The notes: a model not told the origin generated them from the sequence alone. A stretch of 64,000 nucleotides of DNA from Alternaria dauci (GCF_042100115.1 NC_091272.1:5394001-5458000); one strand, 5' to 3'; shown: positions 32,084 to 43,780, counted from the stretch's first letter. Numbers and translations are program-made.

Positions 32084-34480
32084 TTACCTGTCACCAAGCA
32101 GAGGTTGTGACTCGCTGCTGTCTCCAGCGCCACCCTTCTTCTTCTTGCCTCGCTTCTTCCTCTTCTTCTTGCTCGACCCTTTGCCTCCTACATGCGATGA
32201 CTCGGCTTCCGAATGCTTTTGGTCATCGTGACCATCGGCTTGGCTACCACCGGCCTTGTCCTCGGAGTCACTGGAACTCGTGGTCTCCAAGACGACCTTC
32301 TTGATACCGTTAAAGTCCACGACATTCTCAGAGATGCTACCGCTTCGGGCGGTATGTCGCTTCTTCAACGGACTGGGCGAACGCGAGCGGAGGGAACGTA
32401 GAGAGGCGATGGTACTGACGGAGTGCGACCGTCCTCTTGAACTGCCGTTTTCCTTGTTGCGATTGTCAACAAGTAAATGGGTGTTCTCATCGTTTCCGTT
32501 GGCACTACCCTTGGGAGACATGGGCTCTTCATGTTCCCGTGTACCAGAGCGGCCTGATTTCCAGGACATGCGATCGCCACTTGGAGCCATGGTGCCGTAT
32601 CCCACTGCTACACTGTGAACGCCGTCACTGGCTTCGCGACCCGCCGAGGCTAGCAAGCCTTCGCCAATGCCACCTTCGGGTGCATGGGAGTCCTGGGTTA
32701 TCACACCCTTGGTTTGCGTTGCTTCGGTTGGAGCCTGAGCGTCCTCTGGTATCGTCTTGGGTATGTCGGGTGTCTGGTTTGTCTGGCCGGGCTTGATCTT
32801 GACTGTGTTGATGCGGGTCTGTTTGGGCCTGGCGGCAACGTTGGAAGGACCGAGATGCTTGAGGTGCTGTATGATGGTTGGATCATCGGTGCGAAGCGGA
32901 GAGACACCTCCCTTGCTGCCGCTGCTGCGGCGACGGAGCAGGAAGGAGGGCTTGGGGTGGCCTTCGGGCATCTCGGGCAAAGACGTCTTGCGCAGAGCTG
33001 TTTTGCCGTTCGGTTCCGAGTCTGATGCGGTGTCTACAGCTTGTGCTTCTGACGGCTTGCGAGAAATGTCGGTGACGACCTTGCCCCGAGGAACGCGGGC
33101 ACGAGGGGCGGGAGCCATGCGGCGGATTGCTTTGTGAACATCGATGAAGACGTCGGATTCGTCAATGATTTCCCTAGTCGTGTTAGTAACGATTTAAAGT
33201 TGGGGAGCTTCCACTACTTACTCTCCAATCAGTTCTTCGATAACGTCTTCGAGCGTGACGACACCCACGGCGCCGCGAGCCTCAGCTGGAAATTCCGAGA
33301 CAAGCACCATGTGGGACTTGCCCTCTTGGAAGAAGTTGAGAATGTCCAAGCAGCTCGTCTCGGGACGCGTTTCAGGAAGGGTAGCCAAAGCGAAATCGCG
33401 CACACGCAGAGCATCCTCTGGGTCGTAGGTGATGAGCATCTTGACTAGGAGCATACCAACGAAGTTGTTCTCGTTTTCGGGTGTGTGGATGGGGATACGG
33501 GAGTAGCCAGCAGACAGGATGTTGTCCATCATCTTCTCGTCCAGAATGGTGTCAGACGACATGGTGAAGACGTCCTTCATCGGCGTCATGATGTTGCCGA
33601 CGGCCTTGGCCTTGAGATCCAGCACAGCGGTGATGATGGTGACTTCGTCTTCGTTCAGACGTTCATGCTCAAGTCCGAGCGACTGGTGCAGGCTGACGAG
33701 CGTCTTCAACCCGCCCTTTTTGTAAACGGTGCCGTGGTCTTCGCCGAGGAGGTAATCGAGGAGCTTGGCAGTCGGCCAGGCGATTATGCCCATGATGTAC
33801 ATGAGACCGAGAACGATGGGTGCCATGGCAGCGCCAATTGGCAGGCCGTAGCGCACACATATGGACTGGGGCACGACTTCGCCGAAGATGACTGAGACTG
33901 GTTAGACGTGATCAGAGCAGCTGAAAGTGGATGCGCGCACCAATAAGGACAGTGGAGCTGACGACGGCAGGCCATCCCCCGCCGAGCGACCTGTCGAGCA
34001 CAATGGGAAGCGTCTCGTTTGTGATGACGTTACTCAGGAGTAGCGTCACTAGGACCCAGTGCTTGCCTCGCTCCAGCAGCTTCAAGACCCTCTTCGCGTT
34101 CTTGCGTTCGTGCTTCTCGCCGGACGAGGCAAGAACCTGGAGATAGATCTCGTCCTGGCCCATCAAGCTGTACGGTAGCTGTTAGCGCGTTGTGGCACAA
34201 TGGCGGGACCGTCATGTACTCACGCAATGGTCAGACCCGCAAACACACCACCGGCCAAAACAAGCGCGACAGCGATACCCAGAAAGAGCCAGAGCTGCGG
34301 GTCGCTAGAGTCCTTGGGGAGGTCCTCGTCGGCGTCCCTGAAGGTCCTCACCACATGGCCAAAGGGCATGGGCAACGCGCTCACTATGGGCGCGAAGGCG
34401 TGGAAGAGGCCGAGGAAGGCGAGTCGAGCCATGCGCAGCGAAGAGCCATTGGTGGCAGCGCGAGAGGCAGAGGCACTCAT
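32084..34480 (-). CDS. MAM3: Mam3-like CNNM/CBS membrane protein
   Basis: Exons 34224-34480, 33941-34167, 33222-33891 and 32084-33173 give 747 residues. After an N-terminal hydrophobic segment and an acidic loop comes the DUF21 (CNNM) core: [79 protein letters not shown] pair follows ([60 protein letters not shown]). The last 350 residues are hydrophilic, Ser/Arg-rich, ending in a Lys/Arg block ([12 protein letters not shown]). Known: yeast Mam3 is a vacuolar membrane protein linked to metal (Mg, Mn, Co) homeostasis, and CNNM proteins handle Mg2+. Divergent from the E1-beta gene across 817 bases. Confidence 0.92.
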
Positions 34481-35298
34481 GGCCAGGGCAAGCACCCGAG
34501 TGCGGAGAGATGAAGAAAGTCTCCGTCGGGAGGAGATGATTCAGGCGAAGGAGGAGGGATTCCAGGTTGGTGGTGGGCGCGCAAATAATGATGCGGAAGC
34601 AGCGGTTTGGTGGGTCTGCGCACGGCCAGTCCGTCTAGACTGGACGTAACATACAGCCTCAAAGTGGACAAAGGCGCGCGTATCGTGAATGCGCGACGTC
34701 TCTGCCCTTTCATCACAGACAATGCTCCCACGTGCACCAGCAGTCTGCCATGACGTCACTCGACGACATCTCCCCCTACACACCGAATGCGTGCGCGTCG
34801 CCGGCGTGCTCGAGGGGCCGACATCAACATGTCCGGGATCGAGCTTCATCGTACTAGTCTCGAATTGCTTTCCCCAGTCTCACGGCAAGGCGCCAAGCAC
34901 AACACTGTGCCGTGCTTCCACAGTCATGCACCCAGCCCTGTTGGGTGACCTTCCTCACATACACTGCACACGTATATTGACCGCCAGCAACGACCAGAGA
35001 GGACAACCACAAAATATCGAAAGATGCGTACGCTAGTCTCCACCTGCCGTGGGAACCATCAGCACCCATCGTCATTGTGCAGCAGCGCTGGCCTTGGCAC
35101 CGCCTCAGTCACGTGCCGTCACCTTCCTCTCCGGGCGCATGCTCGCTTAACTCCGCAACGTTGAAACCTGGAGAGCCGTAGGTAGCCGCGACATACACCC
35201 GCACAACCGTCGGCTCACATGTTTGTGCCCAGCATGTCCTTATTGCATGTATGTTTTCGCGGGCTTTGGATAAACTCGTCGCTTTCATTTCTGTAGAC
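34481..35298. other. Divergent promoter, Mam3-like / E1-beta
   Basis: About 820 bases between two divergent ATGs. No extra gene recognised; several short open frames lack motifs. Confidence 0.5.
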
Positions 35299-36610
35299 AT
35301 GGCCGCTAGAACGCCTTCAATCCGCGCATTGTCGCGCTATCTCCTTCGCCCTCAAGCACCACTTCGACCCCGCTGTCAACACCATCTCCAGCGCAGACAG
35401 TATTCGGCTGCAGCACCTGGCGCACGCCTCAACGGTACAGTAGAGTACGATACAACGCCCATCCTCAACCACACCGCCAAGTCGTCCCTCTCGAACCCCG
35501 AGTTTCCTGCAGACATACAAAAGGGCCAGACCAAGCGCATAAACCTCTACACCGCCATCAATGAAGCCCTGCGATATGCCCTGCAGACGGACGAGCGCGT
35601 CATGGTGTTTGGAGAAGACGTGCAGTTTGGGGGTGTGTTCCGGTGTACGATGAACCTGGCCGGAGACTTTGGCACAGAACGCGTCTTCAACACCCCCTTG
35701 AGCGAGCAGGGGCTTGTAGGGTTTGCTATAGGAGCAGCTGCAGAGGGCATGAAGCCTGTGGCCGAAGTGCAGTTCGCCGACTATGTCTTCCCGGCCTTTG
35801 ACCAAATACACAACGAGGCGGCCAAGTACAGGTACCGGTCGGGGAGCACTGGCGTGAACTGTGGAGGGCTCGTCATCCGCATGCCATCAGGCAGTGTCGG
35901 ACACGGCGCTCTGTAAGACACCAGAACGTCTACCTGGGGATTCTACTGACACGTCACCAGCTACCACACGCAATCCCCAGAAGCCCTCTTCACCCACACG
36001 CCCGGTCTGCGCGTCGTAATACCCCGCTCGCCCGTTCAGGCCAAAGGACTCCTCCTTTCTGCGATACGGTGCCAGGACCCTGTCGTCTTCATGGAGCCCA
36101 AGATATTGTATCGCGCTGCCGTCGAGCACGTCCCTGTCGACGCCTTCTACCTCCCACTGGACAAGGCTGAAGTCCTCAAGACGGGCAAGGATGTGACGAT
36201 CGTCTCGTACGGCACACCTCTATACACTTGCTCAGCAGCCATAGCAGCCGCAGAGAAGGACTTTGGGTGCAGCGTCGAGCTGATAGATCTCCGGACGATA
36301 TACCCCTGGGACCGAGAGACGGTCCTCGAAAGCGTCAAGAAGACGGGAAGAGCGATTGTAGTGCACGAGAGCATGATGAATGCCGGTGTCGGCGCCGAGG
36401 TTGCTGCGACCATCCAAGAGAAGGCGTTTCTCAGACTAGAGGCGCCTGTGAAGAGGGTCACAGGGTGGGCTACGCATACCGGGCTCATGTTTGAGCAGTT
36501 TGTCATCCCGGATGTTACCAGTAAGTCGCGACGTATTCGTGTGTATGTGCTCTCTTTTGCTGACGTCCACAGGGGTTTACGATGCGATCAAAAAGACCAT
36601 AGACTATTGA
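35299..36610 (+). CDS. BCKDHB: Branched-chain 2-oxoacid dehydrogenase E1 beta
   Basis: Exons 35299-35912, 35961-36520 and 36573-36610 give 403 residues. [19 protein letters not shown] is a mitochondrial presequence; the mature part starts after about 50 residues. Family landmarks: [136 protein letters not shown] and the C-terminal [10 protein letters not shown]. The FGGVFR and EPKILYR wording separates it from pyruvate dehydrogenase E1-beta. Known: with E1-alpha it decarboxylates the ketoacids of Leu, Ile and Val in the mitochondrial matrix. Start: an upstream in-frame ATG at 35251 exists, but the one at 35299 opens directly on the presequence. Confidence 0.93.
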
Positions 36611-36802
36611 ATGACATGGATTCCAATTCATTGCTATGCGAAACTGACATTGTTGATGATTGAGCGCATGTATCGTTCGCTCGTGCCCAGGGCGACGATA
36701 TAGTTTCAATCACACATGTGATTTCGTTCCTTCCATTGCAATCTTCGCGTAGACGCTTTCACTACAGGCCATCTCTTTCATCATCGAGACATATCGCTTC
36801 AC

Positions 36803-39800
36803 TCAGTTCTCCCCAACGATATCCTTGGCCAACTGCCACACCTGAGCGAGGACGTCCTTCGCTACTTCGTTCTCAAGCCACGCGCGCGCCTTTTCAACAA
36901 TCAGCTCCCAAGTTTCTTCTTCATCCTGCATCTTTTTCTCCAGAAACAGAACTACGGTCGCGGTCGCCAAGACCTGCTCAGCATTTGCTTCGGTGAGCTT
37001 GGCGATGGCTTTGCTAGCAGCATCATAATCAAGCTTCATCTCATCGCAAGGGAGCTTGTCGATAGCTGCCCAACTGCCTTCAAAAGACTGACGCGCGATG
37101 AGCCGTTGAAGAAGGGTGCCTGGGAGTATGTCAGTACGTTGGTAGAGCGGGCGTGGGCAGCGTTTTTCCCACCACTCTCTTGCTCAATTTTCTGCCTTTT
37201 GCTGTGGGGTGAAGACGGGGACACTGGCGAGTACCCTGATCTCTTAACACGATTCTGCGTACGATTACGTAGTTTCTTACCTGGTTCTAGGGGAGACTCG
37301 GGACCGTTCACAAGGTCAAGATCCAGGTCTTCCTCCTCCACTTCCATATCGATCGCGTCAACATCAGTTTCAGCTTGAGGTGCAACTCTCCGGTGACGCA
37401 TCGCGCCGCCTAGACCCAAACCTTTTCTTTTAAAGCCACCACCCTGTGCTCCAGGAGAGGGCGCACCGTACGCTGTGTAACCGCCCGACGATGCTGCGGT
37501 CTTGTTAGTCCTCCTACGCTTCTTCGTGGTCCAAGGATCCCTTGTAGAAGTCGAGCGTCTCTTGCGTGGAGGCTTCTTGACACCTCCAGTTGTAGGTGGG
37601 GCAGACTTACGAGCTGCTTTACTGGCGAGCTGCGGACGAACCCTACGGGTTCGCTGACTTCCCTGTGCAGAGGATTGCTTGGAGTACGACAAGACTGAGG
37701 CTAATACTTTGGATGAAGACTGTACGACATCATCGTCCGACGAGTCTGATTCTTCACCGAGCATCTGTTCATCCGCTGATGGCAGCTTAGCTTCTTTATG
37801 GGACTCAATATCAGCGATGGAAACCCCGGCGAGGAAGCGTACTTACCGTCTCCTACCATCTCCCAGTCATTATCTTTTGTCTTTTCATCCCGGTTTAGCA
37901 TGACTTCTAGCGCTTTCTTCCGCGTCTTGGCGATTTGGACCTCGTTGGCTTCCACGGCTACAAAAGAGCAATATTTGCCGCCGACCTGGAACTCGACTCC
38001 GAGACGCACAGCCTCGCGTCTCTGGAGCAGAGGAAACTGAGCGCTGTGTTTGTCTTTGACCAGCACGCCCGCATCATCAACGGTAGCTTCTGACAGCCAA
38101 CCATGGCCTTCCTCGAGTTCTTGTATGGCTTTGCGCGCCGCCAACTGATGGATCATCTGGTCGGGGTCTTTCCGCACTTCGACTGGGATCTCGAGCTCTA
38201 GCGGGCCTTGAGGTGAGGTGCCCCTGAGTACCACGCTCTTTGGCTGCAGATGCGATGACCCTGGAGACATGAGAAGGTAGACGCAAGTCCGGTTGAACGG
38301 GAAGAGTGGTGGTATCTCATGAGGTGTTTGCAGAAGGGTCGGACGCTTGAGTTCCGGTAGGCCTGCGAACATGTCCTTGGGCTCACCATCCTTGGGATGC
38401 TCTTCTTGGACGTCAGGATCGTAGAGAGAGATTGGCTTCGCTTCGGCGACTGCGGCTTTGCTTTCTTCCTTCTCCTCTTCTGCAATATTGAGTTGAACGC
38501 GGAGGCTGTCGGCAACGGATTCGACGCTGTCGTCTTCATACTTGATTTCGAGACGGTAGTCTTTGATATGGGGTGTGAGTGCACCCTTGAGCATGCGGAC
38601 GATCTTACTGTCGAGCTTCTCGCTGTCGGCCACCATCTGAGCAAAACCCCTCCCTGCTCTCGCAACGCCTTCGACGAGCGCACTGGAGACGCCACCGCCG
38701 ATTCCAATAGGGAACACACGTACGTCGCCACTCTTCGTGTTCGTGGAGATGTATTTGAACAATTCCTCTTGGGCCCATATATCGCCGTCGGTAAGTAGCA
38801 TAAACTCAGTCTGGAGTCCAGTGTTGCGAGCTTCAAAACAGGCCTCTACCGCAGTGAGAGTCTCTGTCCCGCCAAAATCTGCCCAAAACGTTTCGACATG
38901 CTGGATAGCCTCCGCGAGTGTATCCTGGTCATACATGCGGCTCTTTGGCCAAAGAAATCTGTAATGGCTCCCGAAGGAGCAGATGTTGAACGAACAGCCA
39001 ATGGGGATCGACTTTAAGAAAACTTTGAGTGCCGATTTCAGAGTAAGAATGTGGTTTTCCATGCTGCCCGAACGATCTGCGATGAAGACTAGTTCGGGCT
39101 TTTGCGACTTGAGATTGAATTTTGGCACCAATGTCGTCATCAAAGCGCGCCGGTTGGGGAGTGTTGGGTGTGTTTCGAGGATCGCCTGGGGTACACCAAC
39201 GTCTTTTGCAACCACCTGCAAGACAAAGTCCTTGTCTAGCTCGGTGGTGCCCAAAGCGAGGGTGGCAGAGCCTTTCGAAATTGAGGTATCTTCGTCGGTG
39301 GTGCTAGTCGACAACGATCCGAGGGTAACTTCAATGGGATGTGATGGGGAGATGACCTTTTTGATGGGAATGCCCTGCGCCATATTCACATCCACGGTTA
39401 TCGAGATCCCTTTGGAGTCGATCTTTGCTGACGTTTCTTGGAGCTTGCCTGGGTAGTTTCCGTAACGGGGTGAAATCGAAGAGGGGATGGTAAGACGTAC
39501 ACCATCGACTTCGGCATCGTGCTTCAACTCCTGGACGTACTTGACGGATACATGTACGGACGCGTCTACTGGAATATTACTGATAGCAGTTGTGAAAACA
39601 TCCGCCGCGTCAGGCAGCTGTTCAAGCAGCGCTGCGCTTTCGCCGCGCTCCTTGGCTTCCTCGTAGGTCTTCCTGGCCTCATTCTTCTCCTTGACCAGGC
39701 CGTAGATGGTGCGCTCGCCGATCTGGCAGAAGAACTCAACAACGCTCACGCCGTCGAATAACGGAAACGCGTATCTGTGTAACGTTAATAAGCGAGCTTG

Positions 39801-40027
39801 CTCATGTAGCGTGCATCTCGGCTATGAGCAGACACGAACCGGATCTCATCCAACGCTTCTCTCGAACGGTTGACGAACGTCTGCGTCAGGACGGTGCGGG
39901 CAGCCGTTGAAAGTATGGTCGTATGAGCATCAAGTTTCACCTGAGGAAGGTAAATCCGCTCAGATGTCTCGGGTTGGAACACGTAACAGCCACAGACATG
40001 ATGAGAAGAGCTGAAGCGAGAGGGCAT
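36803..40027 (-). CDS. VIT plus vWFA domain protein
   Basis: Exons 39840-40027, 37847-39774, 37281-37790 and 36803-37119 give 980 residues. The VIT domain spans about residues 15-145 (LDAHTTILSTAARTVLTQTF; YAFPLFDGVSVVEFFCQIG; ERTIYGLVKEKNEARKTYEE; ADVFTTAISNIPVDASVHVS). The vWFA domain spans about 285-460 with an intact metal site (FIADRSGSMENH, TEFMLLTDGDIW). A middle beta-rich region, a basic Ser/Gly tail (KKPPRKRRSTSTRDPWTTKK) and a helical C-terminal module (QRLIARQSFEGSWAAIDKLP; TAVVLF-like block read as ATATVVLFLEKKMQDEEETW) follow. The last intron is 161 nt and reads open throughout. Exon 1 uses an unusual gttcgt donor. Known: VIT-vWFA proteins (inter-alpha-inhibitor heavy-chain relatives) are common in filamentous fungi, function unknown. 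Convergent with the E1-beta gene. Confidence 0.9.
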
Positions 40028-40562
40028 GATTGTCGGTGTGTCTATGCTCTGGTCTGGCAGAGATTGAGTGGGATGAAAAAGTATCCAGACGTGATTTGGT
40101 TAGACAACGGACGACAAGCCTCTGTTATACCTTATGTCAGCTGCTGCCTGATATATCTTGGCAGTAACTGTGGACGCCATCCCCACTGCATCTACATAAG
40201 TAGGTACCCAGATAGTAACCTAGGCCCCCTATTGCAGATCACGTGATATCATTGGTACTCGTTGTGCATGAGTCATAAATTGTGGGGTCAGCACCACTAT
40301 AGACACTGCTGGATGCCTGGCCTCGAGTTATGGTGTTGAGCATCGATGGCTGCAGACAAGCCGGTGGGTGGTAACGCAGAGCGCACAGCCGAGTTCTCGT
40401 GCCTGTCAAACAGTTCTCTGACAGCGGGTGTGTCATGACGTCAGGCATCATCGCACACTTTTGAGACCTCTCTGGCTACGACAATATATACCGGTACAGC
40501 TCGCATATCGCAAATGTTCCTCTCTAATTCTCAAAACCTTATAACCGATCTCGACGATCAGA
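40028..40562. other. Divergent promoter, VIT/vWFA and membrane protein
   Basis: About 530 bases between two divergent ATGs, with a TATA-like box near the plus-strand gene. Nothing else recognised. Confidence 0.5.
40485..40490 (+). promoter_or_regulatory. TATA box
   Basis: tatata, 73 bases before the ATG at 40563, a plausible core promoter with a short leader. Confidence 0.4.
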
Positions 40563-41629
40563 ATGGATATCCCCGGTTATGACGCGTTGGCATACTATGC
40601 CACACCACCGAACAGCTACATTGGCACCGCCATCTTCCTTTCCTACATCGTCGCAGCACTTTACGCGACCGTTACGATTACCTACTCGCTGTATTCTCAA
40701 TACACAATCATATTTAACGCGTCCAGCACGGCAGATAATGGAAAACTCGATACAGCAAAGGCCACGCGAGCGCGTCACATTAAGATTTACGCGTTCATCG
40801 CTTCCATAAGCTTCGCAACGTTATCCTACCACATGCTCATGTTCCTGATTACACACTACCTGGAATGGAGTGGAGACCAGAGCCGCAGCTTCAGTAATGT
40901 CAGCCTAGAAAAATTGAAGAGGTGGATGCTAGGATCGACCCTGTTCCAAGATTTTGCTCAGGATCTGGTCAAAGACGCGCCGAATGCGGTATGGACTCAG
41001 GCTGCGATTCTGGCGACGTGGTTCTGGAACATATACATGGGGCAGAAGGGTAGGCATTTCACAGACTGAAAAGCCGAGGGTGGGCTAACGTACATTCAGC
41101 AAGAGCACGCCGATACGACACGTCTACGATGCGCACGTACATCCTGCTCGGCCAGACCCTACCCATTTCCTTCACGGTCTCGCTTTTCCTTATCCAGCTG
41201 CATCTTTCGTCTCCAGATATAGCTCCGACATCAGCTGCAAGCGGCGCAACTAACCCCGGCTCAGCACCCAAGCGCCGCAGCCCAATAGCAACGCTGCAAA
41301 TTCCGAACATCCTTCTCAATGCGGCTCTCCTCGCTCTTCCGGCTCTACGATCTAATTCTGTCTTCAGCTTACTGATTCTTCTAACACGCGCTGTTCTGTT
41401 ACTCCCGTACTCCTCAACCATGAGTCTGAGGGACGCAGATGTCGTCAAGTGCATCACAGTGTCTGGGGGCTTCGCGGTAGCAAATGCTGCAATGTTGAGG
41501 AAGGATCTCACACTCGGTGGTGTTTTGGGATCCTTAGGAGGCGGCGGGTATGCAGTCAAGGCTTTGGGCTGGGATGTAGTATTGGGACTAGTACTGTATC
41601 TAGTATTGGGTTGGGGTGGAGGAGTCTGA
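40563..41629 (+). CDS. Multi-span membrane protein, unknown
   Basis: Exons 40563-41049 and 41100-41629 give 338 residues. About seven to eight hydrophobic spans are visible, e.g. IGTAIFLSYIVAALYATVTI, IYAFIASISFATLSYHMLMF, AAILATWFWNIYMG, YILLGQTLPISFTVSLFLIQ, ILLNAALLALPAL, VFSLLILLTRAVLLL and the final VVLGLVLYLVLGWGGGV. A charged loop sits between spans 1 and 2. No transporter or receptor signature. The intron (50 nt) falls at a loop. Function unknown. Confidence 0.8.
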
Positions 41630-41715
41630 ACGGCATTGGTCTCAAATGATACGAATTGACTTCACGTTTATATTCGATGCAAGACCTCAGTTCAGGGCAG
41701 CATGACGAAAAGGGT

Positions 41716-41783
41716 GCCTAAAGGTCCTCGCAATACCGTGAGGCTCCTACACGAAAGATCATGACTCTGTGAAGTGCTCCAGG
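41716..41783 (+). repeat. Diverged direct repeat, copy 1
   Basis: Begins gcctaaaggtcct and ends tgtgaagtgctccagg. Copy 2 at 43129-43195 has the same ends and near-equal length, with the interior shifted strongly toward T and A. Confidence 0.55.
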
Positions 41784-42027
41784 CGGTTGTGAGCCAATTT
41801 CTCCACTGTTGTGTAAATACTCAGTATACGGCAGGAGTGTGATTTTTTGGTGACGATAGAGTATAGTCAAATCTACGGTACCAGACGACAAGCCGCAAGG
41901 CTCACCCTTATCTCTCACCTTCCGTCTTCTCCTGCTAGAATGGCCTCAGGTTCTGCACGGTAACAGGTGAAGGTGATTTGCGAGGTAAGAGACCAAGAAG
42001 GCTGGATCCACCAACCCACTAGCAGGA

Positions 42028-42035
42028 TATATAAA
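42028..42035 (+). promoter_or_regulatory. TATA box
   Basis: tatataaa, 62 bases before the ATG at 42097 and followed by a pyrimidine-rich leader (cactctacaccatcccagcc). Confidence 0.6.
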
Positions 42036-42096
42036 CCCATACTCTCTTGCAATCTTCCTTCCACTCTACACCATCCCAGCCACAAAGCAACCCAAG

Positions 42097-42971
42097 ATGG
42101 GCGACAAGCAACCCGAGACCATTGAATTCAACACGAGCGACGGAAGCAACGGATACCTGAGTCCCGAATACGTGAGCCGTTTCAGGCATGCAGACAAGAA
42201 CTTCGAGAGCCGCGAGCAGTATATCAACGCCGCCAAAGCAAAACTGTTCCGTTGTCCCATAACGTTCAAGACGATCATGGAGACAACCGATGCGATGGAA
42301 GCAAGACGGCTTGGGAGTATGGTGGCGGCGGGGATGCCTGATGACCACCAGTGGCACAAGGGTAAGTTACATGATTCAGCCTGGAAACTAGTTTTCAATG
42401 AATCACAGAAGCTAACACTTCTTAGATAAGTATCGCATCTACCTGAATGGAGACTGGTTGAAGTTCACAACATCAGAGCACGCGGATGAACTGCGACGCA
42501 AGCTGCTGGCAACTGGAAAGGCGCGGCTGGTGTACACTGGCCCCGATGACGACAAGACCAATCCCAACAGAGGGGTAAAAGAAAATATAGTTGGGAGAGT
42601 GCTAGAGGATGTCAGGGCAAGACTGAGGCAACAGAACGCTGTTGAGGCTGGGACGAGCTCGATACCCGCGCCCATAGGAGGAGAATCAGAACAAAAACGC
42701 AAGGCACAAAGCCTCAAAGAACTCGAGGACAAGGAGAGGGCAGCGAAGAAAGCGAAGCAAGCGTGAGTTGGCAGAAACCCAAGTTTGGCCTCTATCCATA
42801 CTGACTTCCTTTGCAAGACACCCGCACTCGCCCGCCACCGATCTTACCGCAGACAACGAAGGTTCAACAACGCCACCGACAACGAAAAATAAGGCAAAAG
42901 GATACACTGTCCTGGAAATCAAAGTGGAACTGAAGCTTCAAGTAGGGGATTCCGTGTTTACTCTGGTCTGA
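42097..42971 (+). CDS. Divergent NADAR (YbiA-like) protein
   Basis: Exons 42097-42361, 42426-42762 and 42818-42971 give 251 residues; ending instead at the TGA at 42764 (no third exon) would give about 200. The gtgagt donor, ctgac branch point and open third exon favour three exons. The middle matches the NADAR/YbiA N-glycosidase pattern: REQYINAAKAKLF (family EQYMMAEKA-LF with its key Glu), IMETTDAMEARRLGSMVA (family ATTDPREAKRLGR), then DKYRIYLNGDWLKFT and LRRKLLATGKARLVYTGPDD (family KF-Q-P-LR--LLATGD--LVEASP). The family's C-terminal YDRIWGIG, with its catalytic Trp, is not present; a charged helix (IVGRVLEDVRARLRQQN) and a Thr-rich end follow. Known relatives cut N-glycosidic bonds of riboflavin intermediates or ADP-ribose. 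Inferred: altered or lost catalysis. Confidence 0.65.
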
Positions 42972-43128
42972 AAAAGGAGAGGCTGATCGCCATGCTCACT
43001 GCTGGCGAACATGGACGCCGAAAATCTGTATCATGTCGCACGCCGGTACGGCGCAAGTGAATAAAACCAGTTTTTGTATTGAGCAAACCAGGATAAGCGA
43101 TGCTGCAGGTTCTCGAGCGAGACGGTAT

Positions 43129-43195
43129 GCCTGAAGGTCCTTATAGTATTTTAAAGTTTTATGCTCAACCGCGAGAATGTGTGAAGTGCTCCAGG
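43129..43195 (+). repeat. Diverged direct repeat, copy 2 (T/A-rich)
   Basis: Starts gcctgaaggtcct and ends tgtgaagtgctccagg like copy 1. In the interior most differences are C in copy 1 versus T here, or G versus A, as expected after repeat-induced C-to-T mutation. Confidence 0.55.
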
Positions 43196-43659
43196 ATCTA
43201 CTGAGACGTATAGGAACAACGTGTTTGCCTCACATGTATGCTGCAAGCAGGCAGCTTGTAGTGGACTCTGACTGATAGCCCTGGATGATTATAACAAGCT
43301 GGAAGGATGTTGGTGGCTAACTATGAATAGTAGTGCCGATAAGGCTGCCCTAGGCTTCAACCGACTAGTCGAATAGCTCTACGGCTAAGTCACCGAATGT
43401 TTAAGCGTCCATTTTGCGAGCGCAATAGCTTTTCAAACCTGGACGTTGGCTCCTACCTAGTAGGCTGCAATTTTGGGGAGAAGGATGAAGGTCCAGCCCG
43501 ACAGCTACATGGTCGTCGTGGAATGTTTTGCAGCAATCTCTGAGCCCATGAAGATTGACATGGTCACACAAGAGTAAAAGTTCTGTTGCCATACAGAACC
43601 AAGTCTCCGGCAAATTAAAAAAGTGCATCTTCTGTTTTCACGGCCAGACAAAAAGGCAA

Positions 43660-43690
43660 GGCGGCGCCGAGCGTTAGCGAGTTCGCCGCC
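43660..43690. repeat. GC-rich hairpin
   Basis: Arms ggcggcg and cgccgcc pair exactly around a 17-base loop (ccgagcgttagcgagtt). It sits just upstream of the partial U6 copy. Confidence 0.5.
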
Positions 43691-43718
43691 TCTGCCAGCC
43701 GCTCAGCGGCACCCCCCC

Positions 43719-43780
43719 ATTAGCATGGCCCCTGCACTAAGGATGACACGCTCAATCAAAGAGAAGCTACCATTTTTTTG
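43719..43780 (+). pseudogene. 5'-truncated U6 snRNA copy
   Basis: Starts abruptly inside U6 at attagcatggcccctgcac, after a run of seven C, and then matches the 3' half of the full gene at 44007-44105 base for base through the T-run. The match continues past the gene end (gctcttg, then one mismatch, then tctg), so it arose by DNA duplication, not from RNA. It lacks the ACAGAGA box, 5' stem and promoter TATA. The copy is inverted relative to the full gene, about 210 bases away. Confidence 0.85.

Larger units (their letters stand above)
41630..42096. other. Intergenic with repeat copy and TATA
   Basis: About 470 bases holding one copy (41716-41783) of a diverged repeat and the promoter of the NADAR-like gene. 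Confidence 0.5.
42972..43718. other. Gene-free stretch
   Basis: About 750 bases with the second copy of the diverged repeat (43129-43195) and a GC-rich hairpin at 43660-43690. No gene. Confidence 0.5.

Noticed and set aside
37036..37119. Reading the VIT/vWFA protein straight on to the stop at 37036
   Set aside because: A strong gtaaga donor, a ctgac branch point and exact phase connect instead to the helical C-terminus ending at 36803; the straight frame is kept only as a possible intron-retention form.
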